This document shows positions 62,550 through 64,000 of a stretch of 64,000 nucleotides of DNA, piece after piece. This DNA comes from Methylobacteriaceae bacterium (GTDB taxonomy: Bacteria > Pseudomonadota > Alphaproteobacteria > Rhizobiales > Beijerinckiaceae), in assembly GCA_020638135.1 (NCBI GenBank), contig JACKJE010000014.1:1-64000 (forward strand). The letters are read 5' to 3'. The notes beneath the pieces are model-generated. The model was not told where the DNA came from, did not search any database, and saw nothing but the letters and a program-made list of their open reading frames with translations. Within the stretch, counting starts at the first letter, position 1. The number at the start of each line of letters is the position of its first letter. A program made the position numbers and the translations under genes.

Positions 62550-63304
62550 CCTATTTCGCGCTCGACGATGTCTCGATCCAGTTCGGCGGGCTCAAGGCCG
62601 TCGACGGCGTCTCCTTCGAAGTCGCGAAGGGCGAGATATTCACCATCATCGGCCCCAACGGCGCCGGCAAGACGACCCTCTTCAACCTGATCAGTCGTCT
62701 GTACAATGTCACGAGCGGCAGGATCATTTTCAAGGACGAGGAGATCACACAGCTCAGCGCCCAGCAGATCGCCGGTCGCGGCATAGCGCGCACCTTCCAG
62801 AACATCGAATTGTTCGACAATGCCTCGGTGCTGCAGAACCTGCTCGTCGGTCGCCATCGTCATTCGACGACACGATTCTGGGAGGATCTGTTTTTCCTGC
62901 CAAAGGTGCAGCGCGAGGAAGTCACGCACCGCCACGCAGTGGAAGAGGTCATGGAATTCCTGCGCCTGCAGCGCTATCGCGACACGCTGATCGCCGGCTT
63001 GCCCTACGGCGTGCGCAAGGTCGTCGAGGTCGGGCGTGCGCTCAGCATCGGCCCGGAAGTGCTGCTGCTCGACGAGCCTTCGTCCGGCCTCAATGTCGAG
63101 GAGACGAGCCGCATGGCCGAATGGATACTCGAGATCAATCGGCGCCTCGGCATCACCATTCTCATGGTCGAACACGACATGTCTCTCGTTAGCCGCGTGT
63201 CGGACCGCGTGCTCGCGCTCAACTACGGGCGCATCATGGCCGCGGGCACAGCGCAGGAAGTGCAGAGCAATCCCGATGTCGTCGCAGCATATCTGGGAGC
63301 GTGA
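62546..63304 (+). CDS. LivG-type ABC transporter ATPase
   Basis: A 252-residue ATPase. Walker A GPNGAGKTT; a degenerate signature segment (LPYGVRKVVEVGRAL in place of LSYGQQ); Walker B VLLLDEPSSGLN; switch His in MVEHDM. It partners LivF below the permeases. The changed signature motif is shared by some HAAT transporters and need not mean loss of function. Confidence 0.92.
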   Translation: MTYFALDDVSIQFGGLKAVDGVSFEVAKGEIFTIIGPNGAGKTTLFNLISRLYNVTSGRIIFKDEEITQLSAQQIAGRGIARTFQNIELFDNASVLQNLLVGRHRHSTTRFWEDLFFLPKVQREEVTHRHAVEEVMEFLRLQRYRDTLIAGLPYGVRKVVEVGRALSIGPEVLLLDEPSSGLNVEETSRMAEWILEINRRLGITILMVEHDMSLVSRVSDRVLALNYGRIMAAGTAQEVQSNPDVVAAYLGA

Positions 63305-63307
63305 GGC

Positions 63308-64000
63308 ATGAGCGAGTCAATCCTCCGCCTCTCCAATGTCGAAAGCGCCTACGGGCCGATCACCGCCATCCGTGGCGTGAGCCTGGAAGTGCCGCGTGGA
63401 AAGATCGTGGCGGTATTGGGCGCGAACGGCGCCGGCAAGACGACGATCCTGAAGACCGCCTCCGGCGTGCTCGACCCCGTCACCGGCGTCGTCGAACTCG
63501 AGGGCCGGCGCATTCAGGGCATGGCGCCGGACGCCATCGTTGCATGCGGCATGAGCCACGTGCCCGAGGGACGCGAAGTTTTCCCGTTCCTGTCCGTGCG
63601 CGACAATCTCTGGATGGGCGCCTATCTGCGTCGCGACCGCGACAGCGTCGCCTCCGATCTTGAGAAAGTCTACGAGTATTTCCCCGTGCTGCGCGAACGG
63701 CGCGACCAGCCGGCCGGTTTGCTGTCGGGCGGCCAGCAGCAGATGCTCGCCATTTCCCGCGCGCTGATGAGCCGGCCGAAAGTGTTGCTGCTGGACGAGC
63801 CATCGCTCGGCCTCTCGCCGCTGCTGGTCAAGGAAATTTTCGCGATCGTGCGCCGGCTCAACAAGGAGGAAGGCGTTTCGATCCTGCTCGTCGAACAGAA
63901 CGCCAAGGTTGCGTTGGAAACGGCGGATTACGGCTATGTGCTCGAGGTCGGCCGCATAGTCATGCACGACACCAGCGAGGCGCTGATGAATTCCAGCGAG
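63308..64000 (+). CDS. LivF-type ABC transporter ATPase (cut by window edge)
   Basis: The first 231 residues, nearly full length. Walker A GANGAGKTT, signature LLSGGQQQMLAISRAL, Walker B VLLLDEPSLGLSP and VEQNAK are intact. It starts 3 bp after livG. The stop codon, and possibly a binding-protein gene, lie beyond the right edge. Confidence 0.93.
   Translation, partial: MSESILRLSNVESAYGPITAIRGVSLEVPRGKIVAVLGANGAGKTTILKTASGVLDPVTGVVELEGRRIQGMAPDAIVACGMSHVPEGREVFPFLSVRDNLWMGAYLRRDRDSVASDLEKVYEYFPVLRERRDQPAGLLSGGQQQMLAISRALMSRPKVLLLDEPSLGLSPLLVKEIFAIVRRLNKEEGVSILLVEQNAKVALETADYGYVLEVGRIVMHDTSEALMNSSE

Overview
The window is chromosomal DNA of a GC-rich alphaproteobacterium, most likely of the Hyphomicrobiales (Rhizobiales). 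The grounds are the uniform high GC and codon use, tight ATGA/GTGA gene overlaps, a complete BadR/BadHI/AliAB/BadK alicyclic-acid operon of the Rhodopseudomonas palustris type, CpaB-F/Tad pilus genes of the rhizobial type, and a 3-hydroxybutyrate dehydrogenase next to a patatin. The genus cannot be fixed from the sequence. No rRNA, tRNA, CRISPR array, IS element or phage gene was seen.

Layout. (1) 1-5160: a periplasmic nitrate reductase operon on the minus strand, napF-D-A-G-H-B (cut by the left edge), behind a perfect FNR-type box. (2) 5227-7246: a small Cys protein, a CopD-like membrane protein and a hemerythrin, divergent from a Crp/Fnr-family regulator, with a second perfect FNR-type box between them. 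(3) 7429-12623: a TRAP transporter with two paralogous binding proteins around one QM pair, then a CaiB-type CoA transferase. (4) 12675-23224: a divergent tad/cpa pilus locus. cpaC is broken by a one-base frameshift, and no pilin or prepilin peptidase gene is present. (5) 23483-30753: gcdH and the cyclohexanecarboxylate operon badHI-aliBA-badK, with the divergent repressor gene badR and a dyad operator between badH and badR. (6) 30775-42015: mixed housekeeping and stress genes: an SDR, a secreted tandem-repeat protein, a DegP-like protease, a patatin, bdhA, a LysR regulator, two tandem redoxins, an MFS carrier and a cupin. Five copies of the exact dyad ATAG-N7-CTAT lie in intergenic DNA of this block and look like the operators of the LysR protein. 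(7) 42109-56401: an unusual cell-surface glycan cluster with an AGE epimerase, a glycosyltransferase/radical-SAM fusion and its stand-alone glycosyltransferase paralogue, two GT4 transferases, a B12-binding radical SAM enzyme, an acyltransferase, a GSCFA protein and a WcbI protein. (8) 56642-64000: a thiolase, an acyl-CoA ligase, a twin PCC/DUF296-domain protein and a branched-chain-type ABC transporter (livHMGF, cut by the right edge).

How the parts work together. The nap operon and the Bad/Ali pathway fit a facultative anaerobe that opens alicyclic rings to pimelyl-CoA and passes glutaryl-CoA to GcdH. The TRAP carrier with its CoA transferase, and the ABC carrier with its CoA ligase and thiolase, look like two further acid-uptake and CoA-activation modules; their substrates are not evident. 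The best candidates for undescribed biology are the ATAG-N7-CTAT regulon, the glycan cluster with the GT/radical-SAM fusion, and the small secreted repeat protein.
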